Notes: a model not told the origin generated them from the letters alone. Numbered from the stretch's first letter, positions 35,641 to 46,733 are shown. The stretch is 64,000 bases of DNA from Pedobacter faecalis (GCF_030182585.1 NZ_JARXOW010000001.1:124001-188000), one strand, 5' to 3'. Made by a program: numbers and translations.

Positions 35641-38304
35641 TTGAAACTTTTACGGTACATCATTTTTCTTAGTTTAACAGTTTCATTAGCTTCGGTTAGT
35701 AAACGCTCTTACGCTGTTTCTGAATCCTTTTGGCAACAGGACACGACCAAAATTGATACCATAAAGCGAGCTAATCCCCAGGTTAATAACGTACAAACAG
35801 GGGCTGCCGATACAACCGCCAGTCAGAAAGTTGAACACCGGGCTGAAGATTCGACCCGGGTGGACCCGGTGAATGATATTGTGCATCTTTACGGGAAAGC
35901 ACGTTTGACCTATCAGGGCTTTGAACTTGACGCAGATTATATCCAATACAACCGTCGCACGAACCAGCTTTTTGCGCGTGGCTCCTGGACGCCGGGCGGT
36001 AAGTATGTAGGGCGCCCAATTCTGAAAATGGAAGGTCAAAGTACCTCAATGGCCGACTCGCTAAGATATAATACCGAGACTATGGAGGCCCAGATATGGG
36101 GCGTTTTCACGGAGCAGGAGGGTGGGTTTTTTACGGGAGGCCGTGCAAAGAAGCAGCCAGACGATGAAATTCATAGTCAGGGGCAAACCTATAGTACATG
36201 CAACCTGCCCCACCCGCATTTTGGTATACATATCACGAAAGGTATCGTTACAGAAAATCAGATCATTACCGGTCCGGTGTATTTGAAAATTGAGGACGTG
36301 CCATTGCCCATTGGTCTACCTTTTGCCTTTTTTCCAAAGCCGAACAAGCGGTCTTCTGGTGTGATACTTCCTTCACCCGGCGAAGATTTCACCCGTGGGT
36401 TCTTTTTACGGGATGGGGGTTATTATCTTGGATTAAGCGATTACTGGGATGCGCGTATAACAGGTACTATCTACACCCGGGGTTCATACGACCTTAACGT
36501 TGCGACCAACTACATCAAACGTTACAAGTATACCGGTAATATCAATTTCAGTTATGCAAACTCCCGATACGGATTGGAAGGTACTCCTGAGTATGATCCC
36601 AGAAAAGACTTCAATCTTCAATGGAGTCATAATCAGAATCCGAATGCGCGCCCGGGTACTACATTTTCAGCCTCAGTAAACGCCGGAACGAGCAGCTATA
36701 ACCGGAATACCGCAGGGGGAACCAGTTACGATTTTGATCGGATAGCGCAGAATACATTGCGTTCAAGTATTTCATATGGCCGGGTTTTCGACAGCGGTAT
36801 AAACCTTAGTTTAGCGGCCGATGCCGCCCAGGAAACACAAAACCAGACTGTAAGCCTCCGTTTGCCCGATATGAGCCTGTCGGTACCTACTTTCAGCCCC
36901 TTCGACTCTCCAGATCGTGTTGGAGAGCAAAAATGGTATCAGAAGATTACCGTTGGTTATAACATGCAAGCCAGCAACAGCATTACCACGATAGAAAGCG
37001 AATTGTTTAAGCGGTCATCATTGAACAAATTTCAAAATGGCGTTAACCATCAGATCCCAATCAATATGGCGTTTACGATAGCTGACTACTTCAACTTTAA
37101 CACCGGAGTGAATTATACGGAGAGATGGGCATTTCAGACAATTAATAAGACCTATACCCGGGTGGTAAACGGATCGGACGTGCAACGTATAGATACCCTT
37201 CCTGGATTTAAACGCAATGGGGAATATAACCTCAACATGGGGCTTTCTACAAAAGTTTATAGCACCGCCCAATTTACCAAGTTCGGAAATTTTAAGGCCT
37301 TAAGACATGTAATGACGCCCCGCGTGAGTTTCGGCTACACACCTGATTTCTCCGATCCTAGCAGAGGGTATTATAAGATCGCGCAATATGAGGACGGCTC
37401 CCAGGTACGCGACTCACGTGGCGAGCCAGTCAAATATAGCATCTTCGAAGGCACCTTGTACGGTGGCCCAGGATTAGGCCGAAACGCATCAATATCCTTC
37501 GGGCTAGATAACACAGTTGAAGCAAAGGTTCTTACGCCTAAAGATACCACAGGCAAAGGCGAGAAAAAGATTCCAATTATCCAGGGTCTGGGTATCAGTG
37601 GATCTTATAACTTTTTAGCGGAGAATTTTAAACTGTCAAGACTTAACTTCAGCGGCAGATCGCAGTTTACGGAGAAGCTAGGCATCAATTATAATGGTAC
37701 GTTGAACCCTTACCAGGTCGAAATTCAGACTGTTAATGGTGTGCAAACACCTGTTTTGGTAGATCGATATACCTGGCAGGCGGGTCGCTTGCCTCGTCTC
37801 ACGAACTTTGGTTTTTCTTTCGACTACAGTCTAAATCCCGAAGCGTTGAAACGACGAAACGAGAATATTGATGAAGTCAACGAGATTGCCCAACAACGAG
37901 GGATCACTGAAGAACAGGCAGAAGCACTTGCCAGGGTAAGCCGAGATCCGAATGCGTTTGTAGACTTTAATATTCCGTGGAACTTTGCATTCAGCTACAG
38001 TTTCCAATATGCCACAGATGAAGTAGGGCGGAACGGCTCAATCACCAATACGTTGAATTTCAACGGCGATGCTAATATCACGCCGAAATGGAAAGTACAA
38101 TTCAATTCGGGATGGGATTTTAAAGCCAATACTTTTTCACAAACCTCTTTTTCTATTTACCGCGATCTACATTGCTGGGACATGAGCTTTAGCTGGGTTC
38201 CATTTGGTCAGTACCAATCTTATTCAGTCGATATAAAGGTAAAGGCTTCTGTGTTGCAGGATCTAAAACTGAGTAAGCGGAAAAATTATTACACCCGTTT
38301 CTAG
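35641..38304 (+). CDS. LptD-like outer-membrane LPS-assembly protein
   Basis: 887 residues, starting at TTG (35641), which directly opens a signal peptide (MKLLRYIIFLSLTVSLASV). The N-terminal part (about 70-200) is an OstA-like periplasmic domain (DIVHLYGKARLTYQGFELDADYI-like, seen as LYGKARLTYQGFELDADY), followed by a long beta-rich region with many aromatic strands typical of an outer-membrane barrel. This is the Bacteroidota form of LptD, which inserts lipopolysaccharide into the outer leaflet. The two cysteine pairs of E. coli LptD are not apparent. It is 1 bp from cinA and divergent from two amidases. Confidence 0.85.
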   Translation: MKLLRYIIFLSLTVSLASVSKRSYAVSESFWQQDTTKIDTIKRANPQVNNVQTGAADTTASQKVEHRAEDSTRVDPVNDIVHLYGKARLTYQGFELDADYIQYNRRTNQLFARGSWTPGGKYVGRPILKMEGQSTSMADSLRYNTETMEAQIWGVFTEQEGGFFTGGRAKKQPDDEIHSQGQTYSTCNLPHPHFGIHITKGIVTENQIITGPVYLKIEDVPLPIGLPFAFFPKPNKRSSGVILPSPGEDFTRGFFLRDGGYYLGLSDYWDARITGTIYTRGSYDLNVATNYIKRYKYTGNINFSYANSRYGLEGTPEYDPRKDFNLQWSHNQNPNARPGTTFSASVNAGTSSYNRNTAGGTSYDFDRIAQNTLRSSISYGRVFDSGINLSLAADAAQETQNQTVSLRLPDMSLSVPTFSPFDSPDRVGEQKWYQKITVGYNMQASNSITTIESELFKRSSLNKFQNGVNHQIPINMAFTIADYFNFNTGVNYTERWAFQTINKTYTRVVNGSDVQRIDTLPGFKRNGEYNLNMGLSTKVYSTAQFTKFGNFKALRHVMTPRVSFGYTPDFSDPSRGYYKIAQYEDGSQVRDSRGEPVKYSIFEGTLYGGPGLGRNASISFGLDNTVEAKVLTPKDTTGKGEKKIPIIQGLGISGSYNFLAENFKLSRLNFSGRSQFTEKLGINYNGTLNPYQVEIQTVNGVQTPVLVDRYTWQAGRLPRLTNFGFSFDYSLNPEALKRRNENIDEVNEIAQQRGITEEQAEALARVSRDPNAFVDFNIPWNFAFSYSFQYATDEVGRNGSITNTLNFNGDANITPKWKVQFNSGWDFKANTFSQTSFSIYRDLHCWDMSFSWVPFGQYQSYSVDIKVKASVLQDLKLSKRKNYYTRF

Positions 38305-38305
38305 T

Positions 38306-39547
38306 ATGACAGCTGAAATAATAACGATCGGTGATGAGATTCTTATCGGCCAGATTGTAGACACCAATTCTGCCTGGATGGCACAAAAGCTCAATCTTGC
38401 GGGCATCGCGGTAAAGCAAATTACATCAGTGTCGGATCAGGCCGATCATATTATCGATGCTTTGTCTGAAGCTGAAAAGCGCGCAGGCATAATATTGATT
38501 ACTGGTGGGTTGGGCCCCACAAAAGATGATATAACGAAAATCACCCTTGCCAGGTATTTTAACATGGGAATGCGTAGGGATGAGCAGACGCTACAACATG
38601 TCAGGACCTTCTTTGAGCGGTTAAAGCGACCTATGCTCGATTCGAATATGGGCCAGGCCGATGTGCCGGAGGGGTGTACTGTGATTCAGAATAAGCAGGG
38701 CACAGCCCCGTGCATGTGGTTTGAGAACAATGGGCGTATTATTGTTTCCATGGCTGGCGTACCGTTTGAAATGATGTATTTAATGGAGGAGGAGATCATT
38801 CCAAGGCTGGTCAGTTTGTTCAAGCTGCCCCATATTGTACATAAAACGATTCTGACTTATGGGATAGGCGAGTCCTTTCTGGCCGAGGCAATAGCTGATA
38901 TAGAAAACGATCTGCCAGAACATATCAAGCTTGCATACCTGCCGCGGCTCGGTCAGGTGCGCCTCCGCTTAAGCGGAAGCGGATATGAAGGTGTGCTTCT
39001 TGACCGTCAGATCATGGAGTTCACACAGCGCATCGCGGAGCGGGTGAAGAAGCATGTAGCTGCCTTAGAAGATATTGCACTTGAGAAAGCCATGCTGAAT
39101 ACGATGGAGAAGCGGGGACTGACACTTTCAACTGCTGAGAGCTGTACCGGCGGGTATATCGGTCATCTGATTACGCAGCATCCAGGAAGTTCGGCTGTAT
39201 ATAAGGGTGGTGGAGTTGTTTACTCCAATGAATTGAAAATAAAGATACTCGGTGTAAGTGAGCAAACCCTGGAAAGATACGGGGCGGTTAGCGAAGAGAC
39301 CGTTACCGAGATGGCTGCCGGAGCGCTCCGCACGTTTAACACGGACTATGCTGTTGCGGTGAGCGGAATTGCAGGGCCTGATGGTGCGAGTCCGGGAAAA
39401 CCTGTCGGTACCGTTTGGATAGCGGTAGCTAACAAGCAGCAGGTTGTTGCGCGGCTTTTTACTTTTGGAAACAAGCGGACGCAAAATATAGAACGCTCTG
39501 CAGTAGCCGCTTTAGGTATGATTTTGAATGAACTTGGCCCTGATTAG
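38306..39547 (+). CDS. cinA: CinA-family competence/damage protein (NMN amidohydrolase-like)
   Basis: 413 residues, two domains. N-terminal MoCF domain (EIITIGDEILIGQIVDTNSAW and ITGGLGPTKDD near 70) and C-terminal CinA domain (STAESCTGGYIGHLITQHPG near 275, AVAVSGIAGPDG near 355). The C-terminal domain deamidates nicotinamide mononucleotide in NAD recycling; the N-terminal part is an ADP-ribose pyrophosphatase in some homologues. It starts one base after the lptD stop, so probably co-transcribed. Confidence 0.95.
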   Translation: MTAEIITIGDEILIGQIVDTNSAWMAQKLNLAGIAVKQITSVSDQADHIIDALSEAEKRAGIILITGGLGPTKDDITKITLARYFNMGMRRDEQTLQHVRTFFERLKRPMLDSNMGQADVPEGCTVIQNKQGTAPCMWFENNGRIIVSMAGVPFEMMYLMEEEIIPRLVSLFKLPHIVHKTILTYGIGESFLAEAIADIENDLPEHIKLAYLPRLGQVRLRLSGSGYEGVLLDRQIMEFTQRIAERVKKHVAALEDIALEKAMLNTMEKRGLTLSTAESCTGGYIGHLITQHPGSSAVYKGGGVVYSNELKIKILGVSEQTLERYGAVSEETVTEMAAGALRTFNTDYAVAVSGIAGPDGASPGKPVGTVWIAVANKQQVVARLFTFGNKRTQNIERSAVAALGMILNELGPD

Positions 39548-39603
39548 GTTTAAGTGTTCAAAATACTTTACTTTTGCCTGCAATACCAATCATGAAATAA
39601 AAA

Positions 39604-40899
39604 ATGGCTCAATACGAATTGTTGTTACCAAAAATGGGGGAAAGTGTTGCAGAAGCCACCGTCATTAAATGGGCAAAGCAACCAGGTGACGCGGTAGAAG
39701 TGGATGATATAGTTCTCGAGATAGCGACAGATAAGGTAGATTCTGAGGTTCCTTCTCCGGTGTCGGGTAAGCTGGTGAGGCAGTTGTTTAAGGAAGATGA
39801 GGTGGCCCAGGTGGGCGATATTTTAGCCATTATTGAGATCGAAGCTGAGGTAACTAGTGCGCCGGTAAAACAGGAAGAAACAGAAGACGATCTGCCAGCT
39901 GATCTCCCGCCGCTTAACGATATACCTGGAGTAAAGGCGGTATCTGAAAGGTTTTACTCCCCTTTGGTGAAGAGCATTGCGGCGGAGGAAAACATCAGCA
40001 ACGAGGAACTTGATCATATACCTGGCAGCGGATCTGAAGGCCGTCTTACTAAGGACGACCTGCTTTCTTACATCCGTCAAAGGCAAGGCAGTCAAGTTCA
40101 GCATAACAAAAACATTCAGGAAGACATTCCGGTTTTGAATACAAGCGCCGAGGCTCCGGTAAGAGCACCTGTTTCGACATCGCTCTCCGCTGGAGAAGAG
40201 ATCATTGAGATGGACCGTATGCGTAAGCTTATTGCTGATCATATGGTAATGAGCAAACAGACATCGCCCCATGTAACCTCTTTTGTTGAGGCGGATGTCA
40301 CCAATATGGTTTTGTGGAGGGAGAAGGTTAAAAAGACGTTTGAGCAGCGTGAAAAGGAGAAAATAACTTTTACACCGTTATTTATCGAGGCAGTGACTAA
40401 GGCCATCAAGGATTACCCGATGATAAATGTGACCGTTAACGGATCACAGATCGTTAGAAAAAGAGACATCAATATCGGAATGGCGGCAGCCTTGCCTTCA
40501 GGAAACCTGATCGTACCGGTGATAAAAAACGCGGATCAGTTCAATCTTGTCGGGCTTACCAAGTCTGTGAACGATCTTGCGCTCAGGGCCAGGGCTTCAA
40601 AGCTGAAGCCGGATGAAACGCAAAACGGAACTTTTACGCTTACAAATATAGGATCCTTTGGGAATGTCATGGGCACACCGATCATTAACCAGCCTCAGGT
40701 AGCTATATTGGCTGTTGGAGCCATTAAGAAAAAACCAGCAGTGCTGGAAACTGAGTTTGGGGATGTCATAGCCATCCGTCATATGATGTATTTATCACTT
40801 TCCTATGATCACCGCGTGGTAGATGGCGCATTAGGCGGCTCATTTGTACGACGGGTGGCGGATTACCTGGAGAACTGGGATATAGAGCGTGAGATATAA
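39604..40899 (+). CDS. 2-oxo acid dehydrogenase E2 (dihydrolipoamide acyltransferase)
   Basis: 431 residues: lipoyl domain (1-78) with lipoylated Lys in ATDKVDSEVPSP, a peripheral subunit-binding domain (about 118-155, SPLVKSIAAEENISNEEL and GRLTKDDLLSYI) and the catalytic domain (about 200-431) with DHRVVDGALGGSF near 400. It transfers acyl groups to CoA in a pyruvate, 2-oxoglutarate or branched-chain complex; the VDSEVPSP lipoyl pattern fits branched-chain or 2-oxoglutarate types, which I cannot separate. No E1 or E3 genes are adjacent. Confidence 0.9.
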   Translation: MAQYELLLPKMGESVAEATVIKWAKQPGDAVEVDDIVLEIATDKVDSEVPSPVSGKLVRQLFKEDEVAQVGDILAIIEIEAEVTSAPVKQEETEDDLPADLPPLNDIPGVKAVSERFYSPLVKSIAAEENISNEELDHIPGSGSEGRLTKDDLLSYIRQRQGSQVQHNKNIQEDIPVLNTSAEAPVRAPVSTSLSAGEEIIEMDRMRKLIADHMVMSKQTSPHVTSFVEADVTNMVLWREKVKKTFEQREKEKITFTPLFIEAVTKAIKDYPMINVTVNGSQIVRKRDINIGMAAALPSGNLIVPVIKNADQFNLVGLTKSVNDLALRARASKLKPDETQNGTFTLTNIGSFGNVMGTPIINQPQVAILAVGAIKKKPAVLETEFGDVIAIRHMMYLSLSYDHRVVDGALGGSFVRRVADYLENWDIEREI

Positions 40900-40913
40900 G
40901 CTTTAGAGATATA

Positions 40914-40946
40914 AAAAAAGCCCCTTGATCCACAAGGGGCTTTTTT
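40914..40946. terminator. Bidirectional terminator between E2 and hom
   Basis: AAAAAAGCCCCTTG (40914-40927) pairs perfectly with CAAGGGGCTTTTTT (40933-40946) around loop ATCCA. A-runs on both sides give T-runs in both directions, serving the convergent E2 and hom genes. Confidence 0.92.
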
Positions 40947-40958
40947 ATGGCCTAGTTG

Positions 40959-42200
40959 TTAATTCGCCAGCACAGCCTCTTCAACAACCGCTTTTATTTG
41001 CTCGTCGGTATATGTATACCTTCCTGTATGAGCAATAAAAATGTCCTTTTGCTCCAACAAGTCACGATTTGCGAGCAGGCTCTTTAGATTTACATTTCCG
41101 ATCACATATTTGTAATCGTCGCGAACGAAACGTTCCACGATGTTCTTAATGCCAAGCTTCTCGATAGTATACTCATGCGTGTAACGCAGGTAAACCTCAA
41201 TGTCGACGTTGTCTGTGTGTATCAAACCATTGTGCTGATGATATTTCTTATACTCGTAGCGATAGTCGTACCGCAAGGCTGCAATATCCGATAACACTGC
41301 TGCGCCGGTTGGGTGACCACCAGCACCTTTTCCAAAGAAAAATTGCTTATCCGCAAAGGCAGCCTGAACGGTCACACCATTATATTCGTTCTCGACGTTA
41401 AAGAGAAAATCGTCAGATTTAACAAACTTAGGGAGCACGTAAGTCACGATTTGTTTTGTGCTGATCTTCCTGGCTGTTGGTACCAGCTTTATCCTGAAAT
41501 TTTTCTCTCTCGCATAACGAATGTCGTTGTCAGACAGGTTTTGAATACCAACGTTCAAGATCTTATCCGGGTTAATAAACAAGCCGTAAGCATGAGCGGT
41601 CGCAATGGCCAGCTTAAACTTAGGATCGTATCCGCCGACATCCAATATCGGATTCGTTTCAGCGAACCCGAGGTCCTGAGCTTGCTTTAGTGCTACGCCA
41701 TATTCCAGTCCGTCATTAAATATTTTGGAAAGGATATAGTTCGACGAACCATTAAATATTCCGCTTATGCCGTGCAGAAGTTCGTTGTCGTAATACTCTT
41801 CGAGATTCCTGATTATTGGGATACTACCACATACAGCACCTTCATATAGCAGCGACGTACCGTGGTCTGCCTGAAGCTGGACCAGTTCCGCAAGATGATG
41901 CGCAATCATCTTTTTGTTTGCCGATACAACGTTCTTTCCGCTCATAAGTGCTTTTTTTGCAATATTAAAAGCAACGTCGGCATCGTCAATCAATTCTACA
42001 ATGGTATTGATCTCTGGGTTGTTTAAAATTTCGTCATGATCGGTCGTAAAAAGGTGCGCATCTAATATGCGTTTTTTTGAAGGGTCTTTAATTGCTATCT
42101 TAACAATCTCCAGGTTAAGTTCCTGTCCGCGGATAATGTCGTGCAGTCCTTGTCCGACCACGCCAAAACCAAACAGGCCAATCTTAAGTTTTTTGCTCAT
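40959..42200 (-). CDS. hom: Homoserine dehydrogenase
   Basis: 413 residues. The N-terminal NAD(P) fold starts with GLFGFGVVGQGLHDII, the catalytic domain has VSANKKMIAHHLAELV and YEGAVCGSIPIIRNLEEYYDNE, and NGSSNYILSKIFNDG is a substrate-site signature. The C-terminal tail of about 85 residues resembles a degenerate ACT-type region. It reduces aspartate semialdehyde to homoserine, entry point for methionine and threonine. Third gene in the riboswitch-controlled metY-metX-hom transcript, 7 bp after metX. Confidence 0.95.
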   Translation of the reverse strand: MSKKLKIGLFGFGVVGQGLHDIIRGQELNLEIVKIAIKDPSKKRILDAHLFTTDHDEILNNPEINTIVELIDDADVAFNIAKKALMSGKNVVSANKKMIAHHLAELVQLQADHGTSLLYEGAVCGSIPIIRNLEEYYDNELLHGISGIFNGSSNYILSKIFNDGLEYGVALKQAQDLGFAETNPILDVGGYDPKFKLAIATAHAYGLFINPDKILNVGIQNLSDNDIRYAREKNFRIKLVPTARKISTKQIVTYVLPKFVKSDDFLFNVENEYNGVTVQAAFADKQFFFGKGAGGHPTGAAVLSDIAALRYDYRYEYKKYHQHNGLIHTDNVDIEVYLRYTHEYTIEKLGIKNIVERFVRDDYKYVIGNVNLKSLLANRDLLEQKDIFIAHTGRYTYTDEQIKAVVEEAVLAN

Positions 42201-42207
42201 GAATCAA

Positions 42208-43266
42208 TTAAGCTGTTTTATGTAATTTAATTATCTTTTTATCTGCATGCTCTTTTAAAAATGTGCCTATCATTTTTGTGAGCACGTTCGTCTCAATCAG
42301 GAAGCCATCATGGCCATACGCAGATTTCAGGGGCTGAAATTCAGCATCAGGAATAGATTTAGCCAAAAACTCTTGTTCTGAAAGCGGGAACAAGATATCG
42401 TTTTCAATGCCGATCACTAAAGTATTTGCCTTCACTTCCAGAAGTGCATCGTTTACGCTGCGCCTCCCGCGTCCTACGTTGTGACTATCCATCGCCTTGG
42501 TAAGGTACCAGTAGCTATAGGCATTGAAGCGTTTGCACAGCTTTTCACCCTGATAGTTCTGGTAAGAGGAGGCCCTAAAATTGTCCGTTTTGTCGTTTAC
42601 GCTTTCGAGTTGAGTAGCCGTATACGCATCGTAAGTGCGATAGGAGAGCAGCGCGATACTTCGCGCAGCCTTTAAGCCTTTCAAACCACCTTCCGGTTGC
42701 TGAGCGTAGAACGTCCGGTCGGCCGTAATAGCAAGGCGCTGGCTTTCATTGAAGGCAATACCCCAGGGCGAGTGTATAGCATTGGTGGCAATTAATACCA
42801 GATTTTCAATCCGGTCGTTTTCTGTGATTGCCCATTCCAGAGATTGCTGACCTCCTAAAGATCCACCCATCAGTACCTTAATTTTTCCAATGCCCAGATG
42901 ATCAGTAAGGATGCGGTGTGCAGCCACAATATCCCTGATCGTAAACTCCGGGAACGAAAGGTAGTAAGGCTGACCGGTAGCCGGATTGATACTTAATGGG
43001 GAGGTGGTCCCATAATGGGAGCCCAGCACATTGGCACATACAATGAAATGCTCTTCCGGATTAAATAAGTCATTTTGACCAAACAAACCCTTCCACCAGT
43101 CCAGGACATCTGAATTTGCGGTTAACGCGTGGCAAACCCAGATCACATTGTCTTTCTCCGCATTCAACTGGCCATAAGTCTGATAAGCAATCGTAAGGTC
43201 GTTAATCTCTTTGCCATTCTCCAGTTTGAAGGTCTCTTTATAACGATGCGTCGCCGTATTTGTCAT
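42208..43266 (-). CDS. metX: Homoserine O-acetyltransferase
   Basis: 352 residues, alpha/beta hydrolase fold. VLMGGSLGGQQSLEWA holds the nucleophile Ser136, ENDILFPLSEQEFLA the catalytic Asp, and YGHDGFLIE the catalytic His near 330. WVCHALTANSDVLDWW near 43 is a MetX signature. It acetylates homoserine from acetyl-CoA for methionine synthesis. Lies 16 bp after metY and 7 bp before hom. Confidence 0.97.
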   Translation of the reverse strand: MTNTATHRYKETFKLENGKEINDLTIAYQTYGQLNAEKDNVIWVCHALTANSDVLDWWKGLFGQNDLFNPEEHFIVCANVLGSHYGTTSPLSINPATGQPYYLSFPEFTIRDIVAAHRILTDHLGIGKIKVLMGGSLGGQQSLEWAITENDRIENLVLIATNAIHSPWGIAFNESQRLAITADRTFYAQQPEGGLKGLKAARSIALLSYRTYDAYTATQLESVNDKTDNFRASSYQNYQGEKLCKRFNAYSYWYLTKAMDSHNVGRGRRSVNDALLEVKANTLVIGIENDILFPLSEQEFLAKSIPDAEFQPLKSAYGHDGFLIETNVLTKMIGTFLKEHADKKIIKLHKTA

Positions 43267-43282
43267 TCCTGTGAACTCCGTA

Positions 43283-44599
<1,317 letters not shown>

Positions 44600-44705
44600 T
44601 TATGGTTAATGATTGGTTAAGCTAAGCGGCTTATCGCTGGGATGTAACTTTCTCGTACCCTGTACAGGGCCTTCCGTATGACAAGATATAGCAGGAGGAA
44701 GATTT

Positions 44706-44756
44706 TCAATGATCACATGCCGAAGCACATGCATGCAGGCCTGTGAAGATCACTGA
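44706..44756 (-). other. Branched hairpin in the met leader
   Basis: On the minus strand TCAGTGATC (44756-44748) can pair with GATCATTGA (44714-44706), and inside it ATGTGC-TTCG-GCATGT (44730-44715) forms a stem with a UUCG tetraloop and two G-U pairs. No T-run follows, so it does not look like an intrinsic terminator. It may belong to the expression platform. Confidence 0.45.
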
Positions 44757-44795
44757 ATAATCCGGGAGTAATTCTTAATGTTTTCATTTCGTTTC

Positions 44796-44911
44796 AATTT
44801 ATCTCTCCAAATAGCACCATGCCTTTGGTCAGGAATTGGCACCTTCTTCCCAGTTGGGGAGGGTTGCCAGTGGGTCTCAGAGCCTGTCTCTCGCCACTTC
44901 TTTATAAATCA
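44796..44911 (-). ncRNA. SAM-I (S-box) riboswitch
   Basis: On the minus strand the region contains the SAM-I core: GAAGTGGCGAGAGACAGGC, then CTGGCAACC, and GGTGCCAATTCCTGACC further on, with P1 closed by ATTTAT (44909-44904) and ATAAAT (44802-44797). The order CAACC ... GGTGCCAATTCC is diagnostic. It sits 208 bp upstream of metY, and would turn down metY-metX-hom when SAM binds. This is the main content of the gene-free stretch 44588-45052. Confidence 0.93.
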
Positions 44912-44952
44912 AACCATGTAGGCTGACTTGATTAGCTACTCGCTAACGACGA

Positions 44953-44985
44953 CAAATGTACTACTTCGCGGCCAATTCGTCCAAA
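44953..44985 (-). promoter_or_regulatory. Promoter of the riboswitch-metY-metX-hom transcript
   Basis: On the minus strand TTTG (44985-44982), a 21-bp spacer, and TACATTTG (44960-44953) fit the Bacteroidota promoter. Initiation would fall near 44946, about 35 bp before the aptamer. Confidence 0.7.
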
Positions 44986-45052
44986 TAATATTTCGAAATA
45001 TTTTTAAACGACTTATAGTCAATTAATTGGCATCAATGTTTCAGTCGTTTTT

Positions 45053-46168
45053 TTAGCCTAAAGCCTGTGTCAGGTCTCGAATCAGATCGTCAATATGTTC
45101 AAGTCCCGCAGATATCCGAATTAAATTTTGCGGTGTTTTGGTATCTGGTCCTTCAATGGACGCCCGATGTTCAATCAGGCTTTCTACACCACCAAGACTT
45201 GTCGCCTGGGCAAACAATTCCACCTTGTTTACCACCGCTTTAGCTTTTTGTGCGCCACCCTTAAGCAGTACAGAAAGCATCCCTCCAAAGGCCTTCATCT
45301 GCGATCTTGCGATCTCATGCTGAGGATGGTTGGCAAGGCCAGGATAAAACACCTCATCAATCGCCGGATGTTGTTCCAGGAATTTTGCGAGGGCAAGGCC
45401 ATTATCGCAGTGTCCGCGCATTCTGTACGGCAAAGTCTTAATACTGCGCAAAAGCAGGTAGCAGTCGAAAGGCGAGGGCACTGCGCCGCCAACCTGCTGA
45501 ATATTTCTGATTTTGTCCCAAAACTCATTCTGAGTAGCCGTAATCAGCGCACCGCCTAGTACATCGCTATGGCCGCCGATGTATTTGGTAGAGGAATGCA
45601 TCACGATATCAGCCCCAAGCGCCAGCGTATGTTGCAGGCAGGGTGAAGCGAATGTGCTGTCGCAAACCAGTATCAGACCAAACCGCTTTGCAATTTTCGC
45701 CGTAGCAGTGATATCGGTGATCTTTAACAGCGGATTTGATGGGGTCTCTATCCATATTAGAGCTGTATTCGGTTTTATGCAGGATTCGATCGCCTCAGAC
45801 GAGGTCATATCCGCGAAGTCAAATTCCAGTGTTTCGTTAAACATGGTCAGCAGCTGTTTCTTGAACCCCCAGTACATATCGTCGGGCGCAATAACGTGGC
45901 TGCCCGCAGGCAAGGCCTGAAAAACGGCCATACCAGCCGTATTTCCGGAGGAAAAAGCACAGGCATCAGCCCCGCCTTCGAGTGCCGACAACGCTTTTTC
46001 CAGCGCAGTCCGGTTCGGATTGCTTATTCTGCTATACATATGTCCACCCGAATAGCCACCGTCCTCGTTACGGAAAAAGGTGGTCGACAAATTGATTGGT
46101 GATGTCACATCTCCGGTGCTGGGCTTGTAAAAATTACCCCCATGAATGGCAATAGTTTCTGGCTTCAT
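45053..46168 (-). CDS. Trans-sulfuration PLP enzyme (cystathionine gamma-synthase/lyase type)
   Basis: 371 residues, same fold as metY but shorter. PLP lysine K195 lies in HSSTKYIGGHSD; YSRISNPNRTALEKALSALEGG and LVCDSTFASPC are family motifs. It could be cystathionine gamma-synthase, a lyase or a methionine gamma-lyase type; motifs alone do not separate them. It is upstream of and outside the riboswitch unit, with its own -7-like box TAACTTTG (46180-46173, minus) only 4 bp before the ATG, so the transcript may be leaderless. Confidence 0.88.
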   Translation of the reverse strand: MKPETIAIHGGNFYKPSTGDVTSPINLSTTFFRNEDGGYSGGHMYSRISNPNRTALEKALSALEGGADACAFSSGNTAGMAVFQALPAGSHVIAPDDMYWGFKKQLLTMFNETLEFDFADMTSSEAIESCIKPNTALIWIETPSNPLLKITDITATAKIAKRFGLILVCDSTFASPCLQHTLALGADIVMHSSTKYIGGHSDVLGGALITATQNEFWDKIRNIQQVGGAVPSPFDCYLLLRSIKTLPYRMRGHCDNGLALAKFLEQHPAIDEVFYPGLANHPQHEIARSQMKAFGGMLSVLLKGGAQKAKAVVNKVELFAQATSLGGVESLIEHRASIEGPDTKTPQNLIRISAGLEHIDDLIRDLTQALG

Positions 46169-46247
46169 ATAACAAAGTTAAGCCGAAAACTTGTTAGTTA
46201 CTGGTGTTTGGCAAGATTTATGTAATTAGCAAAGCAAAAATGAAGAT

Positions 46248-46733
46248 ATGAAAAGAATAGTGTTACTAGCTGCCATCATATGCAGTTCAATGATGGTATT
46301 GCAAAGCTGCTCTCCCAAAGGAACAAATACAACAGTAAAAAGAGGTAACATCACCGGAAGCTGGGTGCTTAACGACATCACGTTTGAAGGTGTCCCTCAA
46401 TCTGCTGTAAAATCACTTTTTGATGAAGGGCCTCATACCTGCTTTATTGGCAGCACATGGCGGCTAACCAATAGTGGCAACGGGACCTATACGCTTCCGG
46501 GAGGCAGTAATTGCGCAGCCAAGACACAAAATATTTACTGGTCTGCCAGTCCTGCCGATCAAACGTTTCAGTTTAAGAAGCTGAATGAAGGAGAGAAGGC
46601 GAGAGATATCAGTTCCGGATACCGGACAGTGCTGGCTTCGGCCGACGGCAATACCATGGTGATCAAGTCGCCCGTTGAATATGGTAGCGGTGCCGCATAC
46701 ATCGTCCTTAACTTCAGCAAAGCCGCAAATTAA
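46248..46733 (+). CDS. Lipocalin-like lipoprotein
   Basis: 161 residues with signal peptide and lipobox LQSC (MVLQSCSPKG). The mature part starts with GNITGSWVLNDITFEGVP, a lipocalin-like/META-like GxW start, then beta strands ending in AAYIVLNFSK. Three cysteines may include one disulfide (HTCFIGSTW and SNCAAKT). Many Bacteroidota carry such lipoproteins of unknown role. Divergent from the trans-sulfuration gene; followed by its own terminator. Confidence 0.78.
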   Translation: MKRIVLLAAIICSSMMVLQSCSPKGTNTTVKRGNITGSWVLNDITFEGVPQSAVKSLFDEGPHTCFIGSTWRLTNSGNGTYTLPGGSNCAAKTQNIYWSASPADQTFQFKKLNEGEKARDISSGYRTVLASADGNTMVIKSPVEYGSGAAYIVLNFSKAAN

